From Pannonibacter sp. XCT-53 (GTDB lineage Bacteria > Pseudomonadota > Alphaproteobacteria > Rhizobiales > Stappiaceae): a DNA stretch of 64,000 nt. The position numbers and the translations under genes are program-made. Positions within the stretch are counted from its first letter, which is position 1, and every line of letters begins with the position of its first letter. The notes beneath the pieces were generated by a model that searched no databases, was not told the origin of the DNA, and saw nothing but the letters and a program-made list of their open reading frames with translations. Location: the NCBI RefSeq assembly GCF_009915765.1, contig NZ_JAABLQ010000001.1, forward strand, positions 3,224,001 through 3,288,000, written 5' to 3'. Positions 46,948-58,661 of this stretch are shown here, piece after piece.

Positions 46948-47086
46948 GCCACCCGCTCCTCATGTCCGCCGTCGGCCGGATGGCCGCGCGGGCCAGCTTG
47001 ACCAGCCGGCCCGCAAATGCAAGCGGCAATGGCAGCGATCGCGGGGAACGGCAGATGCCGTCGACGCGCTGCCAGCCGGACAGGAT

Positions 47087-47118
47087 CGGCGGCGGGACCG
47101 GATGAGGTCCCGCCGCCG
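47087..47118. other. Strong intercistronic stem-loop, odhB to HXXEE gene
   Basis: Perfect 13-base-pair stem CGGCGGCGGGACC/GGTCCCGCCGCCG (47087-47099 with 47106-47118), loop GGATGA, ten bases after the odhB stop. There is no T run on the minus strand, so it is more likely an mRNA-processing or stability element or a partial terminator than a full terminator. Confidence 0.65.
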
Positions 47119-47128
47119 GGGATCAGGA

Positions 47129-48376
47129 TCAGAGATCCAGCACCAGACGGCGCGGGTCTTCCAGGCTTTCCTTGACGCGGACGAGGAAGGTCACCGCTTC
47201 CTTGCCGTCGACGATGCGGTGATCGTAGGACAGGGCCAGATACATCATCGGACGGATGACGACCTGACCGTTCACGGCCATCGGCCGGTCCTGGATCTTG
47301 TGCATGCCAAGGATGCCCGACTGCGGGGCATTCAGGATCGGCGAGGACATCAGCGAGCCGTAGACGCCGCCGTTCGAGATGGTGAAGGTGCCGCCCTGCA
47401 TGTCGGCAACGCCGAGCTTGCCGTCCCGCGCCTTGCGGCCGAGGTTGGCGATTTCCTTCTCGATCTCGGCAATCGACATCTGGTCGGCATCACGGACGAC
47501 CGGAACCACGAGGCCCTTGTCGGTGCCGACGGCCACGCCGATGTGGCAGAAGTTCTTGTAGACCACGTCGGTGCCGTCGATCTCGGCGTTGACGGCCGGG
47601 ATTTCCTTCAGCGCGTGGCAGACGGCCTTGGTGAAGAAGCCCATGAAGCCGAGCTTCACGCCGTGCTTCTTCTCGAACACGTCCTTGTAGGCGGCGCGCA
47701 GGTCCATCACCGGGCCCATGTCCACTTCGTTGTAAGTGGTCAGCATGGCGGCGGTGTTCTGGGCGTCCTTCAGGCGGCGCGCGATGGTCTGGCGCAGCTT
47801 GGTCATGCGGACGCGCTCTTCGCGGGCCTCGTCCTCGGCCGGAACCGGCGCGCGGACGGAAACCGGAGCAGCGGCGGCAGCCGGGGCAGCGGTGACGCCG
47901 GCAGCCACGGCGGCCAGCACGTCACCCTTCAGCACCTGGCCACGCTTGCCGGAGCCTGCAACCTGGTCAGCCGACAGGCCGGTCTCGGCCAGCAGCTTGC
48001 CGGCAGACGGGGCCGGCGGCATGGAGGTCGGAGCAGCCGGGGCGGGAGCCGCAACGGCGGGGACCGGAGCGGCAGCCGCCGGGGCTGCAGCGGCGGCGGG
48101 GGCCGGGGCGGCTGCCGGAGCAGACGCAGCCGCAGCGGCGCCGGCGGCGATCAGGCCGAGCAGGGCGCCAACGCCAACGGTGTCGCCTTCCTTGACGAGA
48201 ATGCTTTCGAGGGTGCCGGAGGCCGGAGCCGGAACTTCGACGGTCACCTTGTCGGTTTCGAGCTCGACCAGCGCCTCGTCAGCCTTCACGGCATCGCCGG
48301 GCTTCTTGAACCACTGGGCAATCGTTGCCTCGGAGACGGATTCGCCCAGAGTGGGCACGCGGATTTCGGTTGCCAT
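47129..48376 (-). CDS. odhB: 2-oxoglutarate dehydrogenase E2, dihydrolipoyl succinyltransferase
   Basis: A 415-residue E2 core subunit. The lipoyl domain has Lys43 in [14 protein letters not shown], followed by an Ala/Pro-rich linker (about 80-125), a peripheral-subunit-binding domain ([15 protein letters not shown]) and the catalytic domain with [14 protein letters not shown]. It transfers succinyl from lipoate to CoA. It follows sucA by about 80 bases and is followed by a strong stem-loop and the HXXEE gene. Confidence 0.96.
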   Translation of the reverse strand: MATEIRVPTLGESVSEATIAQWFKKPGDAVKADEALVELETDKVTVEVPAPASGTLESILVKEGDTVGVGALLGLIAAGAAAAASAPAAAPAPAAAAAPAAAAPVPAVAAPAPAAPTSMPPAPSAGKLLAETGLSADQVAGSGKRGQVLKGDVLAAVAAGVTAAPAAAAAPVSVRAPVPAEDEAREERVRMTKLRQTIARRLKDAQNTAAMLTTYNEVDMGPVMDLRAAYKDVFEKKHGVKLGFMGFFTKAVCHALKEIPAVNAEIDGTDVVYKNFCHIGVAVGTDKGLVVPVVRDADQMSIAEIEKEIANLGRKARDGKLGVADMQGGTFTISNGGVYGSLMSSPILNAPQSGILGMHKIQDRPMAVNGQVVIRPMMYLALSYDHRIVDGKEAVTFLVRVKESLEDPRRLVLDL

Positions 48377-48454
48377 GGTCGCCTTCTCTAAAAAATTGCC
48401 TTGGCCATTTCCGGATCGGGGGTGGGGCCCGCCGCTGCGGCGGGCCCGCCAGGA

Positions 48455-51442
48455 TCAGTTTGCGAACGCCTGGTCCAGGAACTCCTGGAGCTGGGCGAGG
48501 TGCTTGGACATCAGGCCCGTTGCGGTCGAGGCCGAGGCGGCGCGACCCACATAGCGCGGGCGGCGGCTCTTGGCGCCGATCTGCTCCAGCACCCACTCGA
48601 TGTAGGGCTGGACGAAGGTCCAGCCGCCCATGTTCTGCGGCTCTTCCTGGCACCACACCATGTCGGCGTTGCGGAAGCGCGAGAGCTCCTGCACCAGGGC
48701 CTTCTTCGGGAAGGGATAGAGCTGCTCGACACGCAGCAGGTAGACGTCCTTGATGCCGCGCTTCTCGCGCTCCTCGTAAAGGTCATAGTAGACCTTGCCC
48801 GAGCACATCACCACGCGGCGGATCTTGTCGTCCGGCACCAGCTTGATGGTGCTGTCGGCCAGATACTCCGCGTCATCCCACAGCAGGCGGTGGAAGGTCG
48901 AATCCGCGCCCAGCTCCACCAGCTTCGAGGTGGCGCGCTTGTGGCGCAGCAGCGACTTCGGCGTCATCAGGATCAGCGGCTTGCGGATGTCACGCTTCAG
49001 CTGACGGCGCAGGATGTGGAAGTAGTTGGCCGGCGTCGTGCAGTTGGCGACCTGCATGTTGTCCTCGGCGCAGAGCTGGAGATAGCGCTCCAGACGAGCC
49101 GAGGAGTGCTCCGGGCCCTGACCTTCGTAGCCGTGCGGCAGAAGGCAGACGAGACCGGACATGCGCAGCCACTTGCGTTCACCGCTCGAGATGAACTGGT
49201 CGAACACCACCTGGGCGCCGTTGGCGAAGTCGCCGAACTGGGCTTCCCACATGGTGAGCGCGTTCGGTTCGGCCATCGAGTAGCCGTACTCGAAGCCCAG
49301 CACGGCCTCTTCCGAGAGCATCGAGTTGATGACCTCGTAGCGGGCCTGATCCGGGGCCAGGTTGTTGAGCGGGATGTAGCGGTTCTCGTCTTCCTGATCG
49401 TACAGGACGGTGTGCCGCTGAGAGAAGGTGCCGCGTTCGCAGTCCTGACCGGACAGGCGGACAGGGTGGCCTTCCGTGACCAGCGAGCCGAAGGCCAGGG
49501 CCTCGGCAGTCGCCCAGTCGATGCCCTCGCCGGTCTCGATCATGTTGGCGCGGTTCGACAGGAACCGGCCGATCGTCTTGTGGACGTTGAAGCCCGCCGG
49601 GACCTCGGTCAGCTTCTTGCCGATCTCCTTGAGCCGCTCGACCGGAACACCGGTGGCACCGCGGCGCGGATCTTCCTGGTCGTCGGCCGCCTTCAGGCCC
49701 GACCACTTGCCGTCCAGCCAGTCGGCCTTGTTCGGCTTGTAGGTCTGGCCGGCCTCGAACTCGGCTTCCAGCTTGGCGCGCCAGGCCGTCTTCATCGCCT
49801 CGATTTCCTCGGCGGTGACGACGCCTTCCGCCATCAGACGCTCGCCGTAAATCTGCAGCGTGGTCGGATGGTTGCGGATCTTGCGGTACATGATCGGCTG
49901 GGTGAAGCCCGGCTCGTCGCCTTCGTTGTGACCGAAGCGGCGGTAGCAGATCATGTCGATGACGACCGGACGCCCGAAGATCTGGCGGAACTCGGTGCCG
50001 ATCTTGGCCGCGAAGACCACGGCTTCCGGATCATCCGCGTTGACGTGGAAAATCGGAGCCTCGATCACCTTGGCCATGTCGGACGGATACGGCGAGGAGC
50101 GCGAGAAGCGCGGGTTCGTCGTGAAGCCGATCTGGTTGTTGATGATGACGTGGATGGAGCCGCCGGTGCGGTGGCCGCGCAGGGCCGACAGGCCGAAGCA
50201 CTCTGCCACGACGCCCTGGCCGGCAAAGGCCGCGTCACCATGGATGAGCAGCGGCAGCACCTTGGAGCGGTCGGTCTGGCGGGCGTCCATCAGCCAGCGA
50301 CCGTCAACGGCCGAGAGCTGGTCCTGCTTTGCGCGGGCCTTGCCGAGCACCACGGGATCGACGATTTCCAGATGCGACGGGTTGGCCGTCAGCGACAGGT
50401 GCACCTCGTTGCCGTCGAAGGAGCGGTCCGACGAGGCACCGAGGTGGTACTTCACGTCGCCCGAACCTTCCACGTCGTCCGGGGCGTAGGAGCCGCCCTT
50501 GAACTCGTGGAACACCGCGCGGTGCGGCTTGCCCATCACCTGGGTCAGCACGTTCAGGCGGCCGCGGTGGGCCATGCCGAGGACGATGTCCTTCAGGCCC
50601 ATGTTGCCGCCGCGCTTGATGATCTGCTCCAGCGCCGGGATCAGCGCCTCACCGCCGTCGAGACCGAACCGCTTGGTGCCGGTGTACTTGACGTCGATGA
50701 ACTTCTCGAAGCCTTCGGCCTCGACGAGCTTGTTGAGGATCGCGCGCTTGCCCTGCGGGGTGAACTCGACGTGCTTGTCGGGCCCCTCGATGCGCTCCTG
50801 CAGCCATGCCTTGGCGGCCGGGTCGGAGATGTGCATGAACTCGACGCCGAGGGTCGAGCAGTAGGTGCGCTTCAGGATCTCCAGCATCTGGCGCAGGGTG
50901 GCGTATTCCAGCCCGAGCACGTGGTCGATGAAGATCGGACGGTCCCAGTCGGCATCCGTGAAGCCGTAGGACGACGGGTGCAGCTCCTCGTGGTCGCCCG
51001 GGGGCGAGAGGCGCAGCGGGTCGAGATCGGCGTGCAGATGGCCGCGCATGCGGTAGGCGCGGATCATCATCAGCGCGCGCACGCTGTCGCGGGTCGCCTG
51101 ATGCACGTCGGAGGCAGAGACGGCACTGCCCTTGGCATCGGCCTTCTGCTTCAGCTTGTCCCCGACTGCCTTCTCGATCTGGCCCCAGTTGCCGTCGAGG
51201 GCGTTGATCAGGTCGCCCTTGGCGTCCAGCGGCCAGTCGGCGCGCGCCCAGGGAGCGCCGCGCGCTTCCTTCAGCACGTCGGCCTTGTCATCCTGCAGTC
51301 CGCCGAAGAAGTCCTGCCATTCGGGATCAACCGAGGCGGGGTTCTCCTGGTACTGGGCGTAGAGTTCTTCGATGTAGGCTGCGTTGGCGCCGTAAAGGAA
51401 CGACGTCAGCGCGAAGACATTGTTCGCGTCCTGCCGTGCCAT
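48455..51442 (-). CDS. sucA: 2-oxoglutarate dehydrogenase E1 component
   Basis: A 995-residue thiamine-diphosphate enzyme that decarboxylates 2-oxoglutarate. It has the N-terminal FLYGANAAYIEELYAQYQ (E2-binding), HRGRLNVLTQVMGKP, the ThDP region HGDAAFAGQGVVAE and VIINNQIGFTTNP, and the C-terminal WCQEEPQNMGGW. Length is full. A hairpin with a T-rich end lies upstream, between sucD and sucA, so there may be a separate promoter or attenuation step here. Confidence 0.97.
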   Translation of the reverse strand: MARQDANNVFALTSFLYGANAAYIEELYAQYQENPASVDPEWQDFFGGLQDDKADVLKEARGAPWARADWPLDAKGDLINALDGNWGQIEKAVGDKLKQKADAKGSAVSASDVHQATRDSVRALMMIRAYRMRGHLHADLDPLRLSPPGDHEELHPSSYGFTDADWDRPIFIDHVLGLEYATLRQMLEILKRTYCSTLGVEFMHISDPAAKAWLQERIEGPDKHVEFTPQGKRAILNKLVEAEGFEKFIDVKYTGTKRFGLDGGEALIPALEQIIKRGGNMGLKDIVLGMAHRGRLNVLTQVMGKPHRAVFHEFKGGSYAPDDVEGSGDVKYHLGASSDRSFDGNEVHLSLTANPSHLEIVDPVVLGKARAKQDQLSAVDGRWLMDARQTDRSKVLPLLIHGDAAFAGQGVVAECFGLSALRGHRTGGSIHVIINNQIGFTTNPRFSRSSPYPSDMAKVIEAPIFHVNADDPEAVVFAAKIGTEFRQIFGRPVVIDMICYRRFGHNEGDEPGFTQPIMYRKIRNHPTTLQIYGERLMAEGVVTAEEIEAMKTAWRAKLEAEFEAGQTYKPNKADWLDGKWSGLKAADDQEDPRRGATGVPVERLKEIGKKLTEVPAGFNVHKTIGRFLSNRANMIETGEGIDWATAEALAFGSLVTEGHPVRLSGQDCERGTFSQRHTVLYDQEDENRYIPLNNLAPDQARYEVINSMLSEEAVLGFEYGYSMAEPNALTMWEAQFGDFANGAQVVFDQFISSGERKWLRMSGLVCLLPHGYEGQGPEHSSARLERYLQLCAEDNMQVANCTTPANYFHILRRQLKRDIRKPLILMTPKSLLRHKRATSKLVELGADSTFHRLLWDDAEYLADSTIKLVPDDKIRRVVMCSGKVYYDLYEEREKRGIKDVYLLRVEQLYPFPKKALVQELSRFRNADMVWCQEEPQNMGGWTFVQPYIEWVLEQIGAKSRRPRYVGRAASASTATGLMSKHLAQLQEFLDQAFAN

Positions 51443-51552
51443 GCTCGTTCAGCGGAGGGTCACTCCGCCCTTTTTTCTCAGGCACAGCCAGAGGCCGGCC
51501 TGTGTTGCACGTTCGGGCCCGCGCCACAGGACACGGACCCCGCTCAAAACCG

Positions 51553-51578
51553 GCGGACACCGGCGTGCCGATGTCCGC
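51553..51578 (-). terminator. Candidate attenuator between sucD and sucA
   Basis: Stem GCGGACACCGG/CCGATGTCCGC (51553-51563 with 51568-51578, one A-C mismatch), loop CGTG. On the minus strand it is followed by CGGTTTTG. It could partly terminate transcription before sucA. Confidence 0.4.
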
Positions 51579-51633
51579 TTTCCTTCGGTATGCCTTACGA
51601 ACCGTAAACAAATTGCCCGGTTCGCCGAGGCAT

Positions 51634-52536
51634 TCAGCCCTTCAGGACCTGGACGAGGGTCTCGCCCAGCTGGGCCGGCGACGGGGAGACGCGGATGCCG
51701 GCCGATTCCATGGCGGCGATCTTGTCTTCCGCACCGCCCTTGCCGCCGGAGATCACGGCACCTGCGTGACCCATCGTGCGGCCCTTCGGGGCGGTCCGGC
51801 CCGCGATGAAGCCGGCCATCGGCTTCTTGCGGCCCTTCTTGGCCTCGTCCTTGAGGAACTGTGCCGCGTCCTCTTCGGCCGAGCCACCGATCTCGCCGAT
51901 CATGATGATCGACTGGGTGGCCTCGTCGGCGAGGAACATCTCCAGCACGTCGATGAATTCCGTCCCCTTGACCGGGTCACCGCCGATGCCGACAGCCGTC
52001 GTCTGGCCGAGGCCGGCGTTGGAGGTCTGGAACACGGCCTCATAGGTAAGCGTGCCGGAGCGCGACACAATACCGACCGAACCCTTCTTGAAGATGGAGC
52101 CAGGCATGATGCCGATCTTGCACTGTTCCGGGGTCAGGATGCCGGGGCAGTTCGGGCCGAGCAGGCGCGACTTGGACTTCTCCAGGCGGGCCTTGACCTT
52201 CACCATGTCAGCCACCGGAATGCCTTCCGTGATGCAGACGATGAAGGGGATCTCGGCGTCGATGGCCTCGATGATCGCAGCCGCGGCACCGGCCGGCGGC
52301 ACGTAGATCACGGACGCATCCGCACCGGTCGCATCCTTGGCGGCAGCGACGGACGCGTAGATCGGCAGGCTTTCGCCCTTCGAGCCGGTCCACTTCTCGC
52401 CGCCCTTGGCCGGATGCACGCCGGCGACCATCTGGGTGCCGTAATAGGCCAGTGCCTGTTCCGTGTGGAACGTGCCGGTCTTGCCGGTCAGGCCCTGGAC
52501 GATGACCTTGGTATCTTTGTTGACGAGGATCGACAT
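51634..52536 (-). CDS. sucD: Succinyl-CoA synthetase alpha subunit
   Basis: A 300-residue ADP/GDP-forming succinate-CoA ligase alpha subunit. It has the CoA-binding N-terminus ([19 protein letters not shown]), [24 protein letters not shown] and the phosphohistidine region [18 protein letters not shown]. Its start overlaps by one base the stop of an unassigned gene that separates it from sucC. Confidence 0.97.
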   Translation of the reverse strand: MSILVNKDTKVIVQGLTGKTGTFHTEQALAYYGTQMVAGVHPAKGGEKWTGSKGESLPIYASVAAAKDATGADASVIYVPPAGAAAAIIEAIDAEIPFIVCITEGIPVADMVKVKARLEKSKSRLLGPNCPGILTPEQCKIGIMPGSIFKKGSVGIVSRSGTLTYEAVFQTSNAGLGQTTAVGIGGDPVKGTEFIDVLEMFLADEATQSIIMIGEIGGSAEEDAAQFLKDEAKKGRKKPMAGFIAGRTAPKGRTMGHAGAVISGGKGGAEDKIAAMESAGIRVSPSPAQLGETLVQVLKG

Positions 52537-52915
52537 TATTCTGCTTCCTCTTCCTCAAATTCGAGGGCGTCAAACTCCTCGAAAACGTCATTCGTGAAAC
52601 GGTAGCCCTTGCCGGTCGCCTGCTTGTGCGGCATGTGCGCATCAAGGTTGCGGGACCAGTTGGTGCTGAACCAGTCGAAGTGGCCGTCGGACTTGGCGAT
52701 GCCCAGTTCACCCTGCCAGACGTAGGTCCTGGCATCCTTCGCCTTGATCGCCAGATACTCGGACGCATCCTCACGGTCGGTGAAATGCGCCCAGCTGCTG
52801 GCGACGCCGTCTTCCGGAGTGGGGGTGTCGTCCCAGCACACGAAATAGCAAAGGTTGATGTCGGTCTCGTTCGGGCCGAAGGCCTGTCGGTTCACGACCT
52901 TGCGTGCGGCCGCCA

Positions 52916-52916
<1 letters not shown>
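52536..52916 (-). CDS. Unassigned protein inserted between sucC and sucD
   Basis: A 126-residue soluble protein of no family I recognise. It has aromatic-rich segments ([41 protein letters not shown] in outline, [15 protein letters not shown]) and a very acidic C-terminus ([14 protein letters not shown]). ATG 52916 overlaps the sucC stop (TGATG) and its stop overlaps the sucD ATG (TAATG), so all three genes are translationally coupled. This tight packing argues for a real gene, perhaps acting with succinyl-CoA synthetase. No signal peptide. Confidence 0.8.
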
Positions 52917-54115
<1,199 letters not shown>

Positions 54116-54138
54116 GGTGTCCCCCGTGGTTCGGAGAA

Positions 54139-54162
54139 CCGCCGCCGGCAGACCGGCGGCGG
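54139..54162. other. Intercistronic stem-loop, mdh to sucC
   Basis: Perfect 10-base-pair stem CCGCCGCCGG/CCGGCGGCGG (54139-54148 with 54153-54162), loop CAGA, no T run. It lies between the mdh stop and the sucC start. Confidence 0.6.
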
Positions 54163-54194
54163 CATGTATCCCTGGCTTTGACTTCCGCCGTGGC

Positions 54195-55286
<1,092 letters not shown>

Positions 55287-55316
55287 TCATGATCCTTGCG
55301 CGCTCACGTGCATGAC

Positions 55317-56492
55317 CTAATGGGAATGCATATCAGCGCGTGCAGAACTTCTGTTCTCGCCCGCCAGATAAGCTTCTGATCGCATCTCGATCAGACGGGA
55401 AATCGTGCGGTCAAATTCAAACATCTCGGTGCCCGACGCCGCCCGGTAGAGCCCGTCCGGTTCGGTCTCGGCCGAGATCACGGTCTTGACGCCATTGTCG
55501 TAGAACGCGTCGATCAGGTTGATGAACCGCTTGGCCTCGTTGCGGCGGGACAGGTCCATCGCCGGCACGTTCTCGATGAAAACCGTGCCATAGGCCTGGG
55601 CGATCCGCAGATAGTCGGCAGCCCCCAGCGGCCGCGCGCACAGATCGGCAAAGCTGAAACGGGCGACGCCGCTTGCCACGCGCGGCACCTCGATGCGGCG
55701 TCCCTTCATGTCCAGGTGTTCGGCGTGCTCCGGCATGCCGTGGGTGAGGCCCCGCCACAGGTCGTCGAAGGCGCGGCTCGTCTCGGGACCGAGCGGGCTC
55801 ATGTAGACCTCCGCACCCCCCAGCTTCTCGAGCCGGTAGTCGGTGGGCGAGTCCAGCTTGAGCACCTCGACATGGCGGCCAAGCAGGGCGATGAAGGGCA
55901 GGAACAGCTGCCGGTTCAGCCCGTCCTTGTAGAGGTTCTCGGGTGCAACATTGGAAGTTGCAACCACGATGACACCGCGGGCGAAAAGCTGGGTGAACAG
56001 CCGTCCGAGGATCATCGCGTCAGCGATGTCGGTGACGGTGAACTCGTCGAAACACAGCAGGCGGGTCTCGAGCGCGATCTGGTCGGCGACCGGCGGGATC
56101 GGGTCATCGCCCTTCACCTCGCCATTCTTCAGCGCCTGTCGCCAGGCGTGGATGCGCTCGTGCGTCTCGGCCATGAATTCATGGAAATGCACCCGGCGCT
56201 TGCGGCGGATGACGGTGACCTCCATGAAGAGGTCCATCAGCATCGTCTTGCCGCGACCGACGCCGCCCCACAGATAGAGCCCGCGGACGGCGGCCCACAT
56301 CTCGTTCTTCTTGCGGGCGAAGAGCCATCCGAGCGCGCTCTTCTTCGAGGCCAGGCGCACTTCCGCCAGATGTTCGTTGAGGGCGTCGAGCTTGCGGACG
56401 GCGGCGAGCTGCGCCGAATCCTCGGTGATCGCGCCGCTCTCGACCAGGGCGGCGTAACGAATGGCCAGCGCGCGGCTGACCGGCAGTTCCAT
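55317..56492 (-). CDS. zapE: Cell division protein ZapE (AFG1-like ATPase)
   Basis: A 391-residue AAA-type ATPase of the AFG1/ZapE family, which acts at constricting Z-rings in E. coli. It has Walker A WGGVGRGKTMLMDLFM, Walker B LLCFDEFTVTDIADAM and VATSNVAPENLYKDGLNR. Met at 56492 (MELPVSRALAIRYAALV) is preferred; 75 upstream codons are Arg/Gly/Pro-rich and unlike the family. It is followed by mdh, a frequent alphaproteobacterial neighbour. Confidence 0.93.
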   Translation of the reverse strand: MELPVSRALAIRYAALVESGAITEDSAQLAAVRKLDALNEHLAEVRLASKKSALGWLFARKKNEMWAAVRGLYLWGGVGRGKTMLMDLFMEVTVIRRKRRVHFHEFMAETHERIHAWRQALKNGEVKGDDPIPPVADQIALETRLLCFDEFTVTDIADAMILGRLFTQLFARGVIVVATSNVAPENLYKDGLNRQLFLPFIALLGRHVEVLKLDSPTDYRLEKLGGAEVYMSPLGPETSRAFDDLWRGLTHGMPEHAEHLDMKGRRIEVPRVASGVARFSFADLCARPLGAADYLRIAQAYGTVFIENVPAMDLSRRNEAKRFINLIDAFYDNGVKTVISAETEPDGLYRAASGTEMFEFDRTISRLIEMRSEAYLAGENRSSARADMHSH

Positions 56493-56780
56493 CTTCGTCG
56501 TCGGCTTCAACGTCGGCTCTCCGCCTGCACCGGACGGTCCGGAAGAAGGCTTCCGGACGGGTCCGGCGCGCGCTTGCGCGCTGGCACCCCTTTGGTTTCC
56601 GGTGCTGCGATACGGAGATTGATCCCCTGACGCAAGTCCCTTGTCCAACCGGGCCCCGCGTTTTAGCACGCGGGTGCGACCGGAGCGTAAACAGGCAACG
56701 CTGCGTGGATCAGCCATTCGGACAGGTCATCGGAGCCTGAGGGGGATGGCTGTCGCCCCCCAGACCGTCTCCCGGCCGCC

Positions 56781-56832
56781 CCCCAAGTCCGTCCCCCAAG
56801 GCCGTTCCCCGAGGCCGTTCCCCGAGCCGCTG
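56781..56832. repeat. 13-base tandem array (array C1)
   Basis: Four 13-base units: CCCCAAGTCCGTC, CCCCAAGGCCGTT, CCCCGAGGCCGTT, CCCCGAGCCGCTG. Intergenic, 24 bases from a second array with another unit. Confidence 0.75.
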
Positions 56833-56856
56833 ACCAGAGCCTCCCCCCGGGGCAAC

Positions 56857-56915
56857 CCACAAGGCCAGCCACAAGGTCACCCACAAGGCCACCCACCAGG
56901 CAGCCACAAGGGCCG
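56857..56915. repeat. 12-base tandem array (array C2)
   Basis: Five units: CCACAAGGCCAG, CCACAAGGTCAC, CCACAAGGCCAC, CCACCAGGCAG (11 bases) and CCACAAGGGCCG. Intergenic, between the DUF7662-type gene and zapE. Confidence 0.8.
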
Positions 56916-56957
56916 ATCCCAGGTAAGGGCTACGGGGAGCGGACTACGGAGTGCGGA

Positions 56958-57761
56958 CTACCAGCGCAGCAGGCGGCCGCCGCGCCCCGACTGGCGTTCC
57001 TGGATGGCCAGCAGGCGGGCCACAAGCTCTCGTTCCTGCGACTTGCCGAGTTCCGCTCCCCGGCCACGACCGTCGGTGAGGATCCAGGCGTTGCCCGGGC
57101 GGACGACATCGATCTCGCAGGCCACACCGGTCTCGATGCCCAGCCGGTCGACAAGCCGGGTGCCGCCGACCGCATCAGGGACATGGTCGCCCTGATCGAG
57201 CCCCTTGAGCGAGCGTCGCAGCGCCTGATGGAACCCGGCCAGATCCCGGGCGTCGATGACGGAGGTGAAGGGGCGACCGTCGCGCAGCCGCGTGAGACGG
57301 TAGACCCCTGGTTCCGGTGCCAGCAGGGTCGAGCCGCAGACCACGTCGGCCAGGGGGCCGACGGCGCTCCACTCCGCCCGCACGGTGACGGAGACGGATT
57401 CGCGCAGGCCGGTCATCATCTGCGACAGGCGGGCAGCCTCCGCACCTCCTGCCTCGGCAGCGCGCGGCATGTCCGTTTCGGGCCGGCGCGGGGCCTGGGC
57501 AAGTGCGGTGCCGCCGATGCGCAACCGGCGAAAGACGACCAGGTCGCGCTTCAGATCCGTATGGTCAACCCGCCAGCCGGCGTCGAGCCACGCGTTCTGG
57601 TGCACGAGACTTCCGCCGGAATTGGCCCACCAGGTCCGATGTTCCCGCGCGCTCATGGGAAGGCTCGATCCGAGGATCTTCTCCAGGTCTTCGAGCTTTG
57701 CGGCCCAGACAACTTCATCGAGCCGGGCCAGATGCTCGCGCAGCGGATCATACTTCGCCAT
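56958..57761 (-). CDS. Hypothetical protein with N-terminal DUF7662-like domain
   Basis: A 267-residue protein. Residues about 1-75 carry the pattern MAKYDPLREHL, LEDLEKILGSSLPMSAREHRTWW and WLDAGWRVDHTDL, typical of the small DUF7662-type domain found alone in many bacteria. A linker follows, then a C-terminal region with GVYRLTRLRDGRPF and ELVARLLAIQERQSG that faintly recalls a GIY-YIG fold; this is weak. ATG 57761 is chosen because the domain begins there; the longer frame adds 64 residues of low complexity. Function unknown. Confidence 0.7.
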   Translation of the reverse strand: MAKYDPLREHLARLDEVVWAAKLEDLEKILGSSLPMSAREHRTWWANSGGSLVHQNAWLDAGWRVDHTDLKRDLVVFRRLRIGGTALAQAPRRPETDMPRAAEAGGAEAARLSQMMTGLRESVSVTVRAEWSAVGPLADVVCGSTLLAPEPGVYRLTRLRDGRPFTSVIDARDLAGFHQALRRSLKGLDQGDHVPDAVGGTRLVDRLGIETGVACEIDVVRPGNAWILTDGRGRGAELGKSQERELVARLLAIQERQSGRGGRLLRW

Positions 57762-57897
57762 AACTCCGTGAAACTCCCCCTGGTTGCTTCCAGAGAAACG
57801 AATGCCCGCTTCGCGTGAAATTTCCGCGAAACGGGCGTGAACGTTCTTGGGGGGTGTTTCCGGCAGGGGTGTCCGGCGGGGTGTCCGGGGCGCGGGA

Positions 57898-58452
57898 TCA
57901 GCGCGACAGCGTGACTGCGCTGCCCGCGCTGGTCTGGCCGCTGAAGCTTTCACCGGCGCCGGCGTAAAGCCGGGCGACTTCGCCGCCGGAGTTGTCCTTC
58001 AGCACGACCTGCTTGCCGCTGAGATCCCAGGCCGAGACGCTGGACAGCGTGGCGTCATTGCAGCCGCGCGTGTTGGCACGGTAGCCGCCGGTCCAGGTGG
58101 TCAGGGTCATGAACAGCATGCAATTGCTTGATCCGGATGCGATTTTCCAGCCGCCAAGCATGTCGTTGCGTCCGATTTCGCGCGCCGTTGCCGGTGCCGG
58201 TGCCGCCGGAAGTGCCGCCACCTGCTGCCCGGGAGCCGGGGTTGCGGCGGGCAGGCCCGGCTGCGGTGCCATCGGTTCGGCGCTCACCGCGCCCGGAGCC
58301 GGGACCGTCAGCGGTGTGAGCTGGCCACCCGACACCGGCGTGGTCGGGGTCGCCGGCAGCGGGGGCGCGGAATATTGTCCGCCGCCGAAGCGCTGACAGC
58401 CGGCGACACCGGTCAGGCAAAGCACCACTGCGATCGTTGCTACACGTTTCAT
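57898..58452 (-). CDS. Lipoprotein with AprI/Inh-type protease inhibitor domain
   Basis: A 184-residue lipoprotein: signal peptide with lipobox LTGVAGC (lipidated Cys19), an Ala/Pro/Thr-rich linker (about 28-95), and a C-terminal AprI/Inh-type beta-barrel domain (DMLGGWKIASGSSNCMLF, YRANTRGCNDATL, SAWDLSGKQVVLKD). Inh-type proteins inhibit secreted serralysin metalloproteases or protect the periplasm from them. The domain's two cysteines (CMLF, GCND) match the family disulfide. No protease gene is adjacent. Confidence 0.88.
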   Translation of the reverse strand: MKRVATIAVVLCLTGVAGCQRFGGGQYSAPPLPATPTTPVSGGQLTPLTVPAPGAVSAEPMAPQPGLPAATPAPGQQVAALPAAPAPATAREIGRNDMLGGWKIASGSSNCMLFMTLTTWTGGYRANTRGCNDATLSSVSAWDLSGKQVVLKDNSGGEVARLYAGAGESFSGQTSAGSAVTLSR

Positions 58453-58661
58453 GTCGAATCAGTCCTTCCTGCCCCACAGGTTGGGTGCAGTCTATCGTCA
58501 CAGCCGTAAAATTTCTTCCTCGCTGCACCGTGAATTCACGATGTTTGCGCAAGCCGGTTGATCCTGCCCGGCGTCCGCGTCATATTTGGGGCAAGTCTTA
58601 GGGAGACCCAAGGGCGGCGTGTCGCTTCGATCACGATGTTTGATCAAGAGGGCACGGTTCG

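Larger units (their letters stand above)
56493..56957. other. Gene-free gap upstream of zapE
   Basis: These 465 bases hold two adjacent short-period repeat arrays (56781-56832 and 56857-56915) and the duplicated motif GCGGACTAC at 56939-56965. The zapE promoter is expected near 56500-56700. No coding sequence is supported; open frames here translate the repeats. Confidence 0.55.

Noticed and set aside
48401..51607. A 1068-codon plus-strand open frame opposite sucA
   Set aside because: The shadow of sucA; rich in Arg, His and Leu repeats without a family, and in conflict with a complete E1 enzyme.
56493..56717. N-terminal extension of ZapE
   Set aside because: The extra 75 residues are basic and low-complexity; homologues start near MELPVSRALAIRY.
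56710..56907. Small minus-strand frame with a repeating Trp/Leu/Val translation
   Set aside because: It is produced by the 12- and 13-base arrays, which partly keep frame. No ribosome site and no conserved feature.
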